A stretch of 64,000 nucleotides of DNA from Volvox africanus (taxonomy: Eukaryota > Chlorophyta > Chlorophyceae > Chlamydomonadales > Volvocaceae): the NCBI GenBank assembly GCA_030268105.1, contig BSDZ01000040.1, forward strand, positions 310,001 through 374,000, written 5' to 3'. The translations under genes were made by a program, and so were the position numbers. Under the pieces are notes generated by a model. The model did not search any database, was not told where the DNA came from, and saw only the letters and a list, made by a program, of their open reading frames with translations. This document shows, in pieces, positions 33,501 to 45,300 of the stretch (positions within the stretch are counted from its first letter, which is position 1; each line of letters opens with the position of its first letter).

Positions 33501-36155
33501 CAGTCGACAGTACTTGGGCAACACCGAGAAGGAGGTCATTGAGCTCTGGAAGAGCGTGATGGTGGGTTTGACGGGGTTACGGAAGATGACGAACCCCCCA
33601 TTCGGATACCTTGGAGCCCCCAGGGCGGGTGAGGCTGAGGGGGAGAAGTGGTAAACAACCGACCCATGGGTCACAGGATCTCATTGGGTCACAGGATCTC
33701 ATGGGTCACAGGATCTCATTGGGTCACAGGATCTCATTGGGTCACAGGATCTCATTGGGTCACAGGATCTCATTGGGTCACAGGATCTCATTGGGTCACA
33801 GGATCTCATTGGGTCACAGGATCTCATTGGGTCACAGGATCTCATTGGGTCACAGGATCTCATGGGTCACAGGATCTCATTGGGTCACAGGATCTCATTG
33901 GGTCACAGGATCTCATGGGTCACAGGATCTCATTGGGTCACAGGATCTCATTGGGTCACAGGATCTCATTGGGTCACAGGATCTCATTGGGTCACAGGAT
34001 CTCATTGGCTCACAGGATCTCATGGGTCACAGGATCTCATTGGGTCACAGGATCTCATTGGGTCACAGGATCTCATTGGGTCACAGGAACCTTACCCATC
34101 CCCACCCCTTTGCAGAAGCACATCGAGCTGACCCCCGATCAAATGCGCGAAATCGTGGAGCTGAAGCGCATGTTCCTGACGAAGATCGAACCTATCATGG
34201 AGGAACGAAAACATCTCAACATCTCCATACAGACCAACCTGCCGCACGATACATTCCACACGAAGAGCTCGATCTCGTACATCAAGGTACGTCAGGATGT
34301 GTCTTGGCGGTGAGGGAAGCCGCAGGGCTTGAGGGGTGAATCGATGGGAATGGGGAGGAATGGGGAGAGTGCTACTCTTTAACTCAACCTCCCCCCTGGC
34401 GGTGGTTGAGTTGGGCGAGTCTGCAGTGGCCTGACTGCCCCTGCTGCCTCCTTCCTCTCCACCACCACCTCCTCCTCCTGCTCCATCCCTCCTCCTTCCC
34501 CTCTCTTCCTTTTCCTCCGCCTCTTCCCGATCGTCACATCTCCTTTGTCCTTCTTATCTCAAAATTGGTCGCTTGCGCTGGGTCCCTGTCCTCCCTTTTC
34601 TCCCTCCGCAGACGATTATATGCCGTCGTAGTCCCAAAACCATAAACGACCAGAAACGATGCCGACTAGGGATTGGCAGATGTTTCATTGATGACTCTGC
34701 CAGCACCTTATGAGGAACCCTAAAGTTTTTGGGTTTCGGAGGGAGTATGGTCGCAAGGCTGAAACTTATAAGACAAATTGACGGAAGGGGCGCCACCAGG
34801 CGTGGAGCCTGCGGCTTATTTTGACTCAGCAGGGGGGAAACTTACCAGGTCCAGATCACTGGAAGAATTGACATATTGAGAACACCCCACCCCAAACCCC
34901 GCACGTCATCACTTCCACTGCTGCCACGTTCCAACCCCTGACTCGCCTGACTCTATATCCCAATCCCTCCCCTTCAAACAATAAGGCCCACGAGGCCGTC
35001 TCCAAGCTTCGTGACAACCTGCGTTCCGAGCAGCACGTTGTCCTCGAGTTCGCTATCGCCGTATTCCGCGGAGTCTTCCAACCCGCCCAAATGGCCGCAC
35101 TGTTGGTTCGCTGCTACCCAGCAGTACCCGACGCGCTGGGCATCGCCAGTGCCTTGGCTACGGAGCTGGGCGAACCGGATTCCCCTGCAACCCAGCAGCT
35201 CACCATCCAGCTAGGGGGATATGCCGTACGTGAGTATGTGTTTGTGTATGTACGGACGGGCGGCCTTAGGATTGGATGGGGTGGGGCAGTGTAGGGGTAG
35301 AGGTAGGTGGGGTGGGGAATTTCATGGCGGGGTAGTATTGTAGGTGGAAGTGGGTAGAGGCGGGTCGGCGTGACAAGGCGTGAAAAGGCGTGTGTGTGTG
35401 TATGCGTGCATGTATAGAGAGTGCATCCCGAGGGTCCAGTGGCGTGTTTTAGCGACCGCCCGTTTGGACTATTTGGTTTTCTCGCAACCAGAACCTCCCT
35501 TCCTCATCACTCTAAACAACTTGTACGCCGTGCACCTGTCAACCAATTGTGGTGGCGAACCGCCAACCGTTATCGTACAATTATAATGGATGCAGCGAGT
35601 TCTGGAGCATCCGGGGCGGGCGCTGCCGGAAATGCCGGTCTGCTGGCAATCCACCCGAGCCTCATGCCCATCGACGCCAACGTGGGTGTGGGGCAGCAGC
35701 TGTTACAGCAACAACAGGCCGCGGCGCAACACCTGCTGCAGCAGCAACACCTGCCACAGCCCACGTCGCTGGCGGCGTCGGGACCGTCACCACCTGTGCT
35801 GCCACAGCTGCTACAGCAGCAGCAGCAGCAGCAACAACAACAACAACAGATGGCCTTACAGCAGCAGCTCCAGCAACAACAACAGCAATTGCAGTACCAG
35901 CAGCAACATGTCATGCAGATGCTACAGCTGCAGCAGCTACAGCAGCAGCAGCAACAACAGCAGCAACAACAGCTACAACTGCAGCAACAGCAGGAGCAGC
36001 AGCTACAGCAGCAGTCCTATTTCAGTAATCTAATGGGGACTTCGGGCAGTGTTGACGTGCAGGGACTGGGGTTACTTCCAGAAATGCGCACCCGCGCAGG
36101 ATCGATGTCGGGTTCATCAGCGGCAACGCCGGCACTAGGCAGCGGCCCGCAGTAG
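30533..36155 (+). CDS. bZIP transcription factor, about 910 residues
   Basis: Eight exons: 30533-31618, 31857-31964, 32247-32297, 32605-32994, 33439-33561, 34116-34286, 34986-35229, 35596-36155. All junction phases agree. The ATG at 30533 follows AACCAGC. Exon 1 is Gly/Ala/Met-rich, then acidic, and ends in the DNA-contacting basic region NRKAQRRFRERQK (N-x7-R fits). Exon 2 supplies the zipper. Counting from the invariant Arg, Leu falls at +10, +17, +24, +31 and +38, which also confirms the splice. Exons 4-7 encode a helical, non-repetitive region of about 250 residues that I do not recognise, interrupted by an Ala/Gly/Glu linker. Exon 8 is Gln-rich (about 35756-36015), a likely activation domain. 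Expected nuclear DNA-binding dimer. Subfamily not assigned. Confidence 0.92.
33120..33430 (+). other. Long pyrimidine tract at the end of bZIP intron 4
   Basis: About 300 bases dominated by C and T before the 3' splice site at 33438. Similar tracts precede exons in the coiled-coil gene (40200-40310, 42570-42870, 45060-45190). Confidence 0.8.
33663..34087 (+). repeat. 18-bp minisatellite in bZIP intron 5
   Basis: About 24 head-to-tail units of GGGTCACAGGATCTCATT; several units lack one T (17 bp) and one has GGCTCAC. The array fills most of intron 33562-34115, stopping about 30 bp before the 3' splice site. It starts directly at a GACCCATGGGTC palindrome (33661-33672). Confidence 0.97.
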
Positions 36156-36942
36156 CACAGCTGGCAGCACATATTCAGTGCCTCCTTCACTGCTGCTGCT
36201 CCTGATTGTACGGCGGCTATTGCCGTACAATTCCCCTGCTGCTGCTGCGGCAATATTGCATCCACAGCCGCAATAGCCGCTGCTACCGCTATTGCTGTTG
36301 CCGCTACTGCTATTTGCTATTGCTACTGCTCCCCAGTTGCTCCCACCGGCAGCACTGCAGCAGCAATCTTAAAGCAGGTGTGTATTAGGGTTTTTCATGG
36401 AGGTACGGCACCCGACATGGCGAGCACTGCAGGGGAACAATCTTTTAGACATCCGCACTTATGCATGTGTGTATATGGTGCGCATGTAGGATGTGTCTGC
36501 ATTTAGATCGTAATTCCGGTGTTCACGGCTTTTCCTTTTTATAGGAGGCCGTTTTCGCACTTCACATAAGGTGCATATGGGTATAGAAAATTACATAATT
36601 TCTCAATAATGCCTCAAACTTTGCCGTACCCTTACCGCCGCCACGTGTCGGGTGGATGGCTGACGCACAAGCATGCACTGCGCCTTGTACATTCGTGCAT
36701 CCGTACACCTGTACGGCTATTCCGTGCATGCATTGTATGCGGCAAAGCATATGTGCAGCTGCAGGCAGGGCGTTTCTAAGGGGGGCCGGGGCGGGGCGGG
36801 GGAAAGAGTTAGGGTCAGAGAGGGGAAAGTGGCCGGGCGAGGGGGAATGGACAACGAACTAACCGTAACATATATCGGTGCCGGGGAACTGGGGCCCGTG
36901 GGTGTGGGGTTTTATGTGACATCGTGTCACGGTGATGGGTTT

Positions 36943-36947
36943 TGTAA
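36943..36947 (+). terminator. Candidate poly(A) signal for the bZIP gene
   Basis: TGTAA about 790 bp after the stop codon. It is the first clear one I noticed, and would give a long 3' UTR. Confidence 0.3.
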
Positions 36948-37257
36948 TATTTGATGCCACTAGGAAAAAAAGGAAACATATCTTCACGTTGGCCACTGCG
37001 CAGAGCCCCTTTCAGTTCAATATTTAGGGTCTGGGACTTGTGGGCTTTGGGTTTCAGTGTCGTGAGGGAGGGAGGCGTTTGTTTGGGCGCCGCACTCCGT
37101 CGGCTGCCGGTCGGGTTTGATGTCGTATAATGCCAAGTCCAATGTTCTTGCAGTGAGCCCGTGTGGTAGCTCATATTGGGTCGGGGGCGTGGGTGGGTAG
37201 AGGAGGTAAGTTTGGTAAGCTTAGCAGCCGACTGTGGTGACTGGCTTAGACTTGGAC

Positions 37258-37325
37258 CCACGGGTCCTTATAAGAACCAACGGGTCCATATAAGAACCGA
37301 CGGATCTGTATAAGAACCACCGGGA
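37258..37325 (+). repeat. Three-unit 20-bp tandem repeat
   Basis: ACGGGTCCTTATAAGAACCA, then units with CATATAAG and TGTATAAG variants, then a partial unit. The first unit contains GACCCACGGGTCC, close to the palindrome word seen elsewhere. Confidence 0.8.
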
Positions 37326-38667
37326 GAAGGGAGCGGGCGGGCGCCATCTTAAACACATAGAAATTGCGGGCCATGACAATGGTGATGGTGACGGTGATGG
37401 TTTATCCACAAGTGTGTTCACCGTGACCTGATGGTCAGACACACCGAGGGGTGTGACACATCGAACCATGCAAGAGAGGGCAAAGAGGTCGTGAGGCGGT
37501 TCTCGCCTGCTGCTAATCGTTGTGTGGGTGATGCGTGGGGCTTAAGGAGGTAACACACGTGGGGCACGCTGGAGCATGTTGCGGTTGGCGGGGTCCTGAA
37601 GGAATGGGACTGGAGCCGGCGGCTGCATCGCTGTGTACTTTCATCATCTTTTCGTCATTTCCTTGGTTGCGGTTGCGTGTTTTTCCCCTAAAGGAGCCGT
37701 CGCTCGTCTGTTGGAGAGGCCGTCGAAAGGGTTTCGAGAGGGCAATCCACCGCTGTGAAGCTTTAGATTTTCGCTTTCTCAGCTCCTCTCGCTTGACTAG
37801 GTATCAGTTGTGGTTGTTGCCGTCATTGAGTTCGTTCGTTAGGATGAGGGAGCAACTGAAAGAGCGGAGCAACTGTTGAGCTTGGGTTTGATGGTGGACG
37901 TTACGCTATAATCATGAAGGGTTTTTCTGTTGAGCAGCTTAAGATCTCTCTTCACAAAAGATCTTAAAAGAGATTTTACTTGTGAGATCTTGTGGAATAT
38001 CATCATAAGATCCGGTTGTTGCGTTTTGGCCCTTAATTTTTTTTGTACATTTGCGCAGTTTGTCGTGATGGATGAGAGATGTCATCCGCTGATCCGTGTG
38101 CGGAATGAGAGTGTGGGACCAAAGACGGGAACGGCGCGACACACTCTCCTTGATGTCGCCCTTACATCAGTAATGCCAGAAATAGGAAACCTAATGCAAC
38201 TGGCTGTCGCTTGCACCGGTGCCGCTGCTTCTGCTATCTATCGGAACGCACCATGTGGCAGAGCATAAGGCCTTCCAGACGTCCACAGGGTGTTCAGATG
38301 TTGGCAGCGGACTCTTAGGTAAGGGGGTGGTGTGGGTGCGTGGTAAACGTTCGAAAATTGAATTATGGACTTCTGAAGAGCATCATAGAAATGGAGGAAT
38401 TGGCGTGAAGTAAAGAACGGAGCTCTATAGCAGCGGCCCAGCGCCAACGTACTCTCTAGCCGCTACGTTTCTCACCCTCCCATCCCGTGCATTTCGTAAC
38501 CCAATTCCAATGCATCATCAGGCACCGATACAACCCTCCAGATAACTATAAAATCAGGTTGAGCCAGAATAGGCTGGACGCTCGGAGGCAAGTCGGGGGC
38601 ATATCCTGCGCAGCTTCAGATTCGCGCCCCGGAGCACAGCGGGTGAGCGGGACAGACCCCGACTGAC

Positions 38668-38851
38668 CTGGCAGTAAATGGCGGAAGCCCCAGATCCGGT
38701 CCTGGATCGCCAAGTAGTCCAACAAAATGTTGGGCACATCCTCATTTACGATTCGAGCAAAGCCTTGCAGATGCGGCGAGGCGGTGCCAAGCGGTGAAAT
38801 TTGAATTTCAAATTGTGCAGGAGGGGTCTTACACAAATATGCAGGACTCAT
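38668..38851 (-). CDS. Possible orphan exon, minus strand
   Basis: On the minus strand an ATG at 38851 opens a 61-codon frame with a natural-looking, non-repetitive sequence (including VNEDVPNILLDYLAIQDRIW) ending at a donor CCAG|GTCAGT at 38668. I found no partner exons that I trust and recognise no family. It could be the first coding exon of a small gene read toward 38.2 kb, or a pseudogene fragment. Confidence 0.3.
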
Positions 38852-39388
38852 GGCGAATTGTGTATGCTGCCCTACTTTTTTATCGGTTCTTCCAGGGATC
38901 GTTATCCTTCGCAGCCTTTAGTGTTATGTAATCACAGTTCGCAGATCATGACCGCCGAACGAAAGGCCAAAGTACACGCCTTCTATCCTACGCCTGTAAC
39001 ATAGTGGCCCAATTTGCGAGTAGTACATACTAGACACCATGAGTCTGTGAAAAGGAACGAGGCAAAGGAAAGTATGAAAGCTTCCAACAATCATCCTTTC
39101 TGGAAATGCTATATAACCTTATTAAGGGTACAAAATACTTTCGCAGCACATCTTGTGCTGCACGTCATCAAGGCTTTGCAACTGGCCATCGCAAGTATTT
39201 TTGTTCAACCTTGCCGTACCTATTTTAATTATCTCGGCCAGCCCTCTCTACCACAACGACATACATTTCATTGATTCTTAATCATGGTACATGGTACACC
39301 TTAAAAAATTCCTCACAAAACCCTGCTTGTCGACTCGGTCAAAATGGTCTTCCCTGCTCTTCCATGCTGCGCTGTGACATGAAATAGC

Positions 39389-42300
39389 ATGCCCAGCAAC
39401 ATGGAATTAACTTCGGTTGATAGCATAAGTTGGACATTTAGGCCTCAGTCTTTCATGTCCCTACAGGGTTTCGCTCCTGTTACAGGCGCACAATTGTCCG
39501 GCTCCAGCCGCTCAGTCGTGTTTAACCCAAATGAACAACACCAAGTGGTTGAGATTCATTCATACAACTCAGATGGATGCGTTGAACAGGACCAATTCCA
39601 CCTCCAACGGGATATCGGCGATGTCGCCATTTCGGATGCTGCTCAGCAGGCTTCCGTCCCCGATGACAGCCATCTCCAACGGCTTCCCCCGAGAACGGAT
39701 TTCGAACACTTGCAGCAGAAGTACTCGGAGCTGCGGGAAGCTCTGGACCTTTGGCAGAGAAGGGCCAGTGGCGCACAGCAGCAGGTGAAGGGGAGAGCGG
39801 CAGATGCCCGGGGTTTTCTCAATCAACCAATCGACCAAAAGCACTACACTCACAGTGCTCAGCGCCCATAATAGATTATCACAAATAACGCATACCACCG
39901 TCAAACGGGTTTCTATTATATTTGCTCCCCTGTGTAGACTGGGAGTTAACAACAGCACCGGAGTTTCACCCTTTCGGACCGGACGGTACTGGTTTGTGAT
40001 GCCCCACGTTTTGCCCGCTGTCCGGGGGAGAGGGGCCTTCCACTGCTTTTGCTGCTGCTGCCACTGCTTATAAGCTTTATAGAAGAATTATGGCCCATGG
40101 GTATCCTTGCGGGGCGCCCTGGTTTGGGTGCTGGGGAATATGTCCAGCGAACCCACTGGTTCGCAGATCTCGGTAGTTGGGCGGACAGTGGAGGCAAATG
40201 ATGCTTCAGTGACTCCTCCTCACCCCTCTTCCTCACCCGCCTCCTCACCCCTCTTCCTTATCCGCCTAGCCACCCGCCTCCTCACCGTCTTCTTTATCCA
40301 ATTCCTCACCCTTTAACAAAAGGGCCTCATCCCTCTTCCACCTTTTGGATGTGGGTTGTGTGCGGTCATGCACAACGGCGCATCGTGGTGGGCCCGCTCG
40401 TGACTTTGTCCACCCTGCCCTGCATCAGGCCGATGCCGCTAGCTCACACTTATTGGAGCTGCAGCGGGAGAACTGGCTGCTCGGGTCGGAGGTCGTGAAG
40501 CTGCGACAGGAGGTGGCGATGCTGGGAGGCAACATCAGCGGCCAGCTGTCCATTGTACAAGTGAGTTCAGTGGCGAACTTGGCTGGGGGCTATGAGTTCC
40601 GGATCCATGAAATCCAGATTTTTGAAGATTAAGAGAGCAGCTAACTGATGTTTTCATCTTGAGAGTTCAACTGCGACTTCGTGAGTGTGTAAGTGACGTA
40701 GAAAGGCACGGATGCGTTTGAAAAGAGGTTGCTCGGATCGCAGTAATGGTAACTAATGTTTTTTACTCGCATAGACGTGCCGTAATGTTCCGGGTACGGT
40801 GTGTGTTTGTGTATGTGTGCTGGAGGGCCTTATGCTAGACGGTGTAGGACCCCTGGGAGATAAGATTGTGTAACCCCTAAGGCATCGGAAATCATTATAC
40901 ACGGATGAAGGTTATCTTCCCGTCCCCTGGCATGCTTGTGTGTATGCGTGCAGGGTGCAGTGGTCTCGGAGCTCCAGAAGCAGCTGGCGGAGCGGCTATC
41001 CCAAATAGGGGCCCTTCAGGAGGAGGTGGGGGTATTGGTGGCGCAGCTGCAGACGGCAGAGCGTGACGCGGCGGCGGCGGCAGCCGCGGCGGCGGCGGAA
41101 CGGGAGCGGCTGGCTTCAGAGCTAGGCACTGCGAGGCTGATGGCAACAGCCAGGGGCCGGGGGGCGGAGGGATTGCAGGCGCAGTTAATGAAGGTACGAC
41201 GGGGTTGTACGGCGGATTGTACGGCGGCCGGAGACGTAATTAAAGCGGTCAGGGGTTAATATTGATAGATGGGGGAGGTTCTGGTGTATGAGTGTGAAAG
41301 AAAGCCCTCAGGAAATATGTACATCTAAGAATGTACGGCGACAGGACGGTAAGGTGATTATTATTTGTCTAAACTGGATATGGATATTGGTTTCGGAAAT
41401 CGTTCGTTAAAGTGTCCCGCAAGGGCACTGTTGGAACCCATAGCGGTGGGTAACAAACTGCGGTTTGGGCCGCATTCGCCCGGGGGCATCAACCTTCCCC
41501 TGCGGAACAGAAAGCCACCAGACACCAAAAAGTACGGCACATACCCCGCATACGCAGACACACAGAAGCGGGCCAAAGACCCTAAAGTTGAGGGCAGGGT
41601 GCCCCCATGTCGATGGACGGTGACGACCCCAATTAAAGTGACCTGCGAGCTGACCAGTAGCGGAGTTGACGCCTTAGTTGATTCGGCAGATTCCGCTGGA
41701 TGCTGGTGGTGGGTGCTGAACCTGGGAAAACCACTGATTTCGGAGAAGTCGGCATGGGAGACTGGATGAGGGTGCCCCGAAACACCGGGGAAGGTAGGGA
41801 CTGCCAGGTTAGTGGCCACGGGTGATGTACCCCCCTACCCTACACACAACACAGAAACACAGACGCAAATCATGTACGCCACAACAACATACACCACGAG
41901 CAGAACCTAAACTGTTGTCTTCCCCGCAAGCCCCCGTTGTTGTCGATGTGTTTGTGCGTTTGTTGGTATCTCACCAGGTGAGTGAGGCGGCGGCGGTGGA
42001 AGCAGCGGAGCTTCGGTCGCAGCTGGCGGCGGCGGTGGCGCGGGCTGACGCGGCGGAGGCGACGGCAGCGGAGGCGGCGGAGGCGACAGAGCGGCAGCGA
42101 GCGGAATTTGCGGAGCTGCGGAGCCAGTTAGCGCAGGAACGGGAGGCGCGGGAAAAAACCGTTGCGGTGGGACCTCTGGCGTCCTTATTGGAGTGGATGT
42201 CCTTAAGTGGCGATAGTGTCTTGGGGCTGGGTAATGGGGTTGGGAAAAACATTCAAAACACACACGCACGCGCGCGCCTTGAGCGCAGGAATCTCATCGT

Positions 42301-45300
42301 CGATCACCCCTCATCTCATCACCCTCATCACCGCCACGATGATCATCACAGCTATCTTACATCTAGGAATGAAGTTCTCTTGTATTGTTGCAATGCAAAT
42401 CAACGTCGTCCCAACACCCCCTTACACATCCCTTACTCCCCAACCCAATCCAATTTTAGTCCCTCAGATTTAGTATTCATGTTGTCACCTTTGCCCCACT
42501 CCCGCGCACCACTTGCCACTTACCCAGCCTCGCCACCTCTTCCACGCTTATCATATTGTTCGTAAATGCTCAGCTCTGGAGCCTTCAGCTGCAGCTTCCC
42601 CTCTTCCCCCCTCCCCCTCTTCCTCCTCCTTGCCCCCCCTCCCCCAAACCGCCAGCCAGGACTTAGTCTCGTCTAATCCACATCCCCCCTCTCCCCGCCG
42701 TATTTTCGCCCTCTCCCCTCGCCCCTTCCTCCCGCCCACGCCACTCGCCCCTTCCTCACCCCCTCGCCCTTCTCCCCCTCCCCCCCTCGCCCTTTCGATG
42801 TTCGTCTTCCCCCTCTCCCCTCCCTGCTTCCGCCCTACCCACCCCCTTACTCCCGCCATACCCGCCCCCTTCCACAGGAGCTGGAGGTTATTCGTTGCGA
42901 TGCCCGGGACCTGCGAGCCGCGAATGAGTGTTTGGAGGCCTCCCTGGAGGCGCATCTGGAGGTGGGGCGAGGGCGGTTGAAGGGGCTGTATTTATGATGA
43001 TGATGATTTGGTAGGAGGTGGGTAAACAGGAAACGTTGTTTGTTTACTTCCGCATCCCTACCCTCCCCCCAAACCTGGACTCTGTCTTCAACCCCCCGTC
43101 TCCCGGTGGGCTGTGACCATGTGACCCATGGGTCGGCTGTCCCAGGGCCATGCCCCTAACGGCAAGGGAACGCTGCTACAGCTCCATTCCGAACTTCGAA
43201 GAGTGCAGGTGAGGTGCAGGAGGAGAGGGGGGGAGGCGGGAAGTTTTAAGGAGGGGGAAAGAGGGGGAAGGGAGGATGCATCCTCCGGTGTCCTCCTTCG
43301 CAACACCTTGCCTGCCTGAGTGCTACCAGCCAGCCTCAACATGTGCGCACACCTCCCCGCCATGCCGTCGCCCAATTCCATTCCTCTGATGAACCCCTCA
43401 ACATTCTTCTCTCCGTGTGTCTTCCTCGTCAACTGCTCATTAACACACATATCTTTATGAATAAGAGACGAAATAGAGTCGCCACGTGCTCCCCCCCCCG
43501 CCGTTTCCCTGCCGTCCCCTTCACCCCGTCAGAATGAGGGCATGGCGGAGCGGCGCGCCTTGCAGGTATGTTTCAGCGGTTGCGGTACTGTAAAGTTCGT
43601 TAATACGGTTACTTGTACTGTTGTTATCGTACTGTGGTGTGTTTTGCCTCTGCATAATTCGTGAGGGTCGTGGTGTTGCAGGAGGCGCTGGCAAGAGCGC
43701 AGGAGGAAGCGCGAACAGCCGGACATCAGGTGGCCTACCTGCGTCAGCTGCAGGTGCGCGGATTTCTGTACGATTTGTACGGCACTCTGTACAGCAGTCT
43801 GTATCCAGTCCAGTATCCGGTGTCAACGGGCGTGCGCGTTCGGAGTATACGTTAAGAGCCACAGTACAGTTGTGCTCGTTCACGAACTTTGTGGTTGCTC
43901 GTGTACGACAGGAAGGTGCCAATGGAGGTGGCGCCGCCGCGGCAAAGGCGGCACCTGTTCCGTCAGCAGTGGCAGCGGCGGCGGTAATGGGAATAACACA
44001 AGAGCCACAACCGCCTTCATCGAATGTCGCGGAGGCGCTCCGGTACGACATGCAGGGCGCCAGTAGCATCAGCAGTAGTTGCTGTGGCGGCGTGGGCAGT
44101 AGCTTGTACGAAAATGACGGCAGTAGCAGCTTCCAACAACAACAACAGCAGCAGGGCCACTGGCCGGCGCGCGTCCGCGAGCTCATTCGAAGTGTGCAGT
44201 CGCTAGAGGAGCAGCTGGTCTCGGAGCGGGACCGGGCAGATGGGCTTCAGCGGTTGGTTTCGGAGCTCCAAGAACAGCTGCAAGCGGCGCTGGATGGCAG
44301 CACGGCGGCGGCGCCGCCGTTTGATGGCGGCAGCAGCGCAGCCCGTGCCGGCGCGGCAGACGCTGTTAGTGTCGCCCGAAATCAATCATCGCATGCTGAC
44401 GGCGGTGACACGCTGGAGGGCTACCGTACATCGTCAACGGCGACGTCGGAGCTTAACGCCACCGCCACCGCAATGGCAGAAGCCCGCTCTCTTGCCCATT
44501 CGCTTTTTAGCGACGACGAAGACGGCGGAAGCGGTGACAGAGTGTACGATGAGTACGGTGGTGGTACGGTTCTCGGCACCGTGGGGAGCGACACGGGTCG
44601 CAGTTGGTTTGAGGGGACGGTTAGTGGCCCGTCGATTGTAACCGTGGAAACTGCCGTACAGACGGAAGAGCAGCCGGGTGGCGATGGGGGGGCCGCTGCT
44701 TCCGCCACCGCCGCCGTCAATGCCGCGGCGGCGGCGGCGCAAACAAATATGCTACTGGCGGCGGCGCGGGAGGAGATCGAGAGGCTAAAGGAATTGAATG
44801 TCAGGCTGGCGTCCGCGAAAGGTACTGCCTTCAACCTTCTGACGTCTGTTTGAAAGTACATTTGAATAAGCCTTCATGAGTTTTGAGTTTTGAGAGTTGA
44901 GAGTTTTACAAATCGCGGTTTTCTTCGTACATCTTCCGTTAGCTGTCTGCTCTGGAGTTCTCTCTCTCTAATGCAAGTATGTTGGCGTTACACCAACTAA
45001 CTTGGTGGAGTCCTTTGATACACACGAGCACACATACACACACACCGTGTTGGAGTCCATCTTAAATGCTAAAACCCCTTTCCTTCCGCTTTCCCCCCTT
45101 CTCCTCCCCTCCTCCAGCGTTTCGATGTTCGTCTCCCTCCCCTCCTCCCCTCCCCCATTCCCCCCCCTTCCAAACACACAAACGAAATCACGCCTCCCTC
45201 ACCGCCATCATCCGTCCATAACCCCACCCCGGCTGTCTGCCACAGACCCTCGGCGCTATGTTGCGGTGGAGAAGGTGCAGGCAGCTCTGGCTGAGGAGCG

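Larger units (their letters stand above)
36156..38667. other. 3' region of the bZIP gene and spacer
   Basis: No gene recognised. It holds three 20-bp units of the type ACGGGTCCTTATAAGAACCA (about 37258-37325) and an AAGATCTC/GAGATCTT inverted repeat near 37951-37992. Short frames on both strands lack support. Confidence 0.4.

Noticed and set aside
33611..34339. Frames through the 18-bp minisatellite (GHRISL repeats)
   Set aside because: An 18-bp unit keeps all frames open. The array is intronic and the flanking bZIP exons splice around it in phase 0.
35549..36028. Thr/Ala and Ser/Asn repeat frames over the poly-Gln exon
   Set aside because: Shadows of the CAG/CAA repeat. The Gln frame joins exon 7 in the correct phase and ends in a normal stop.
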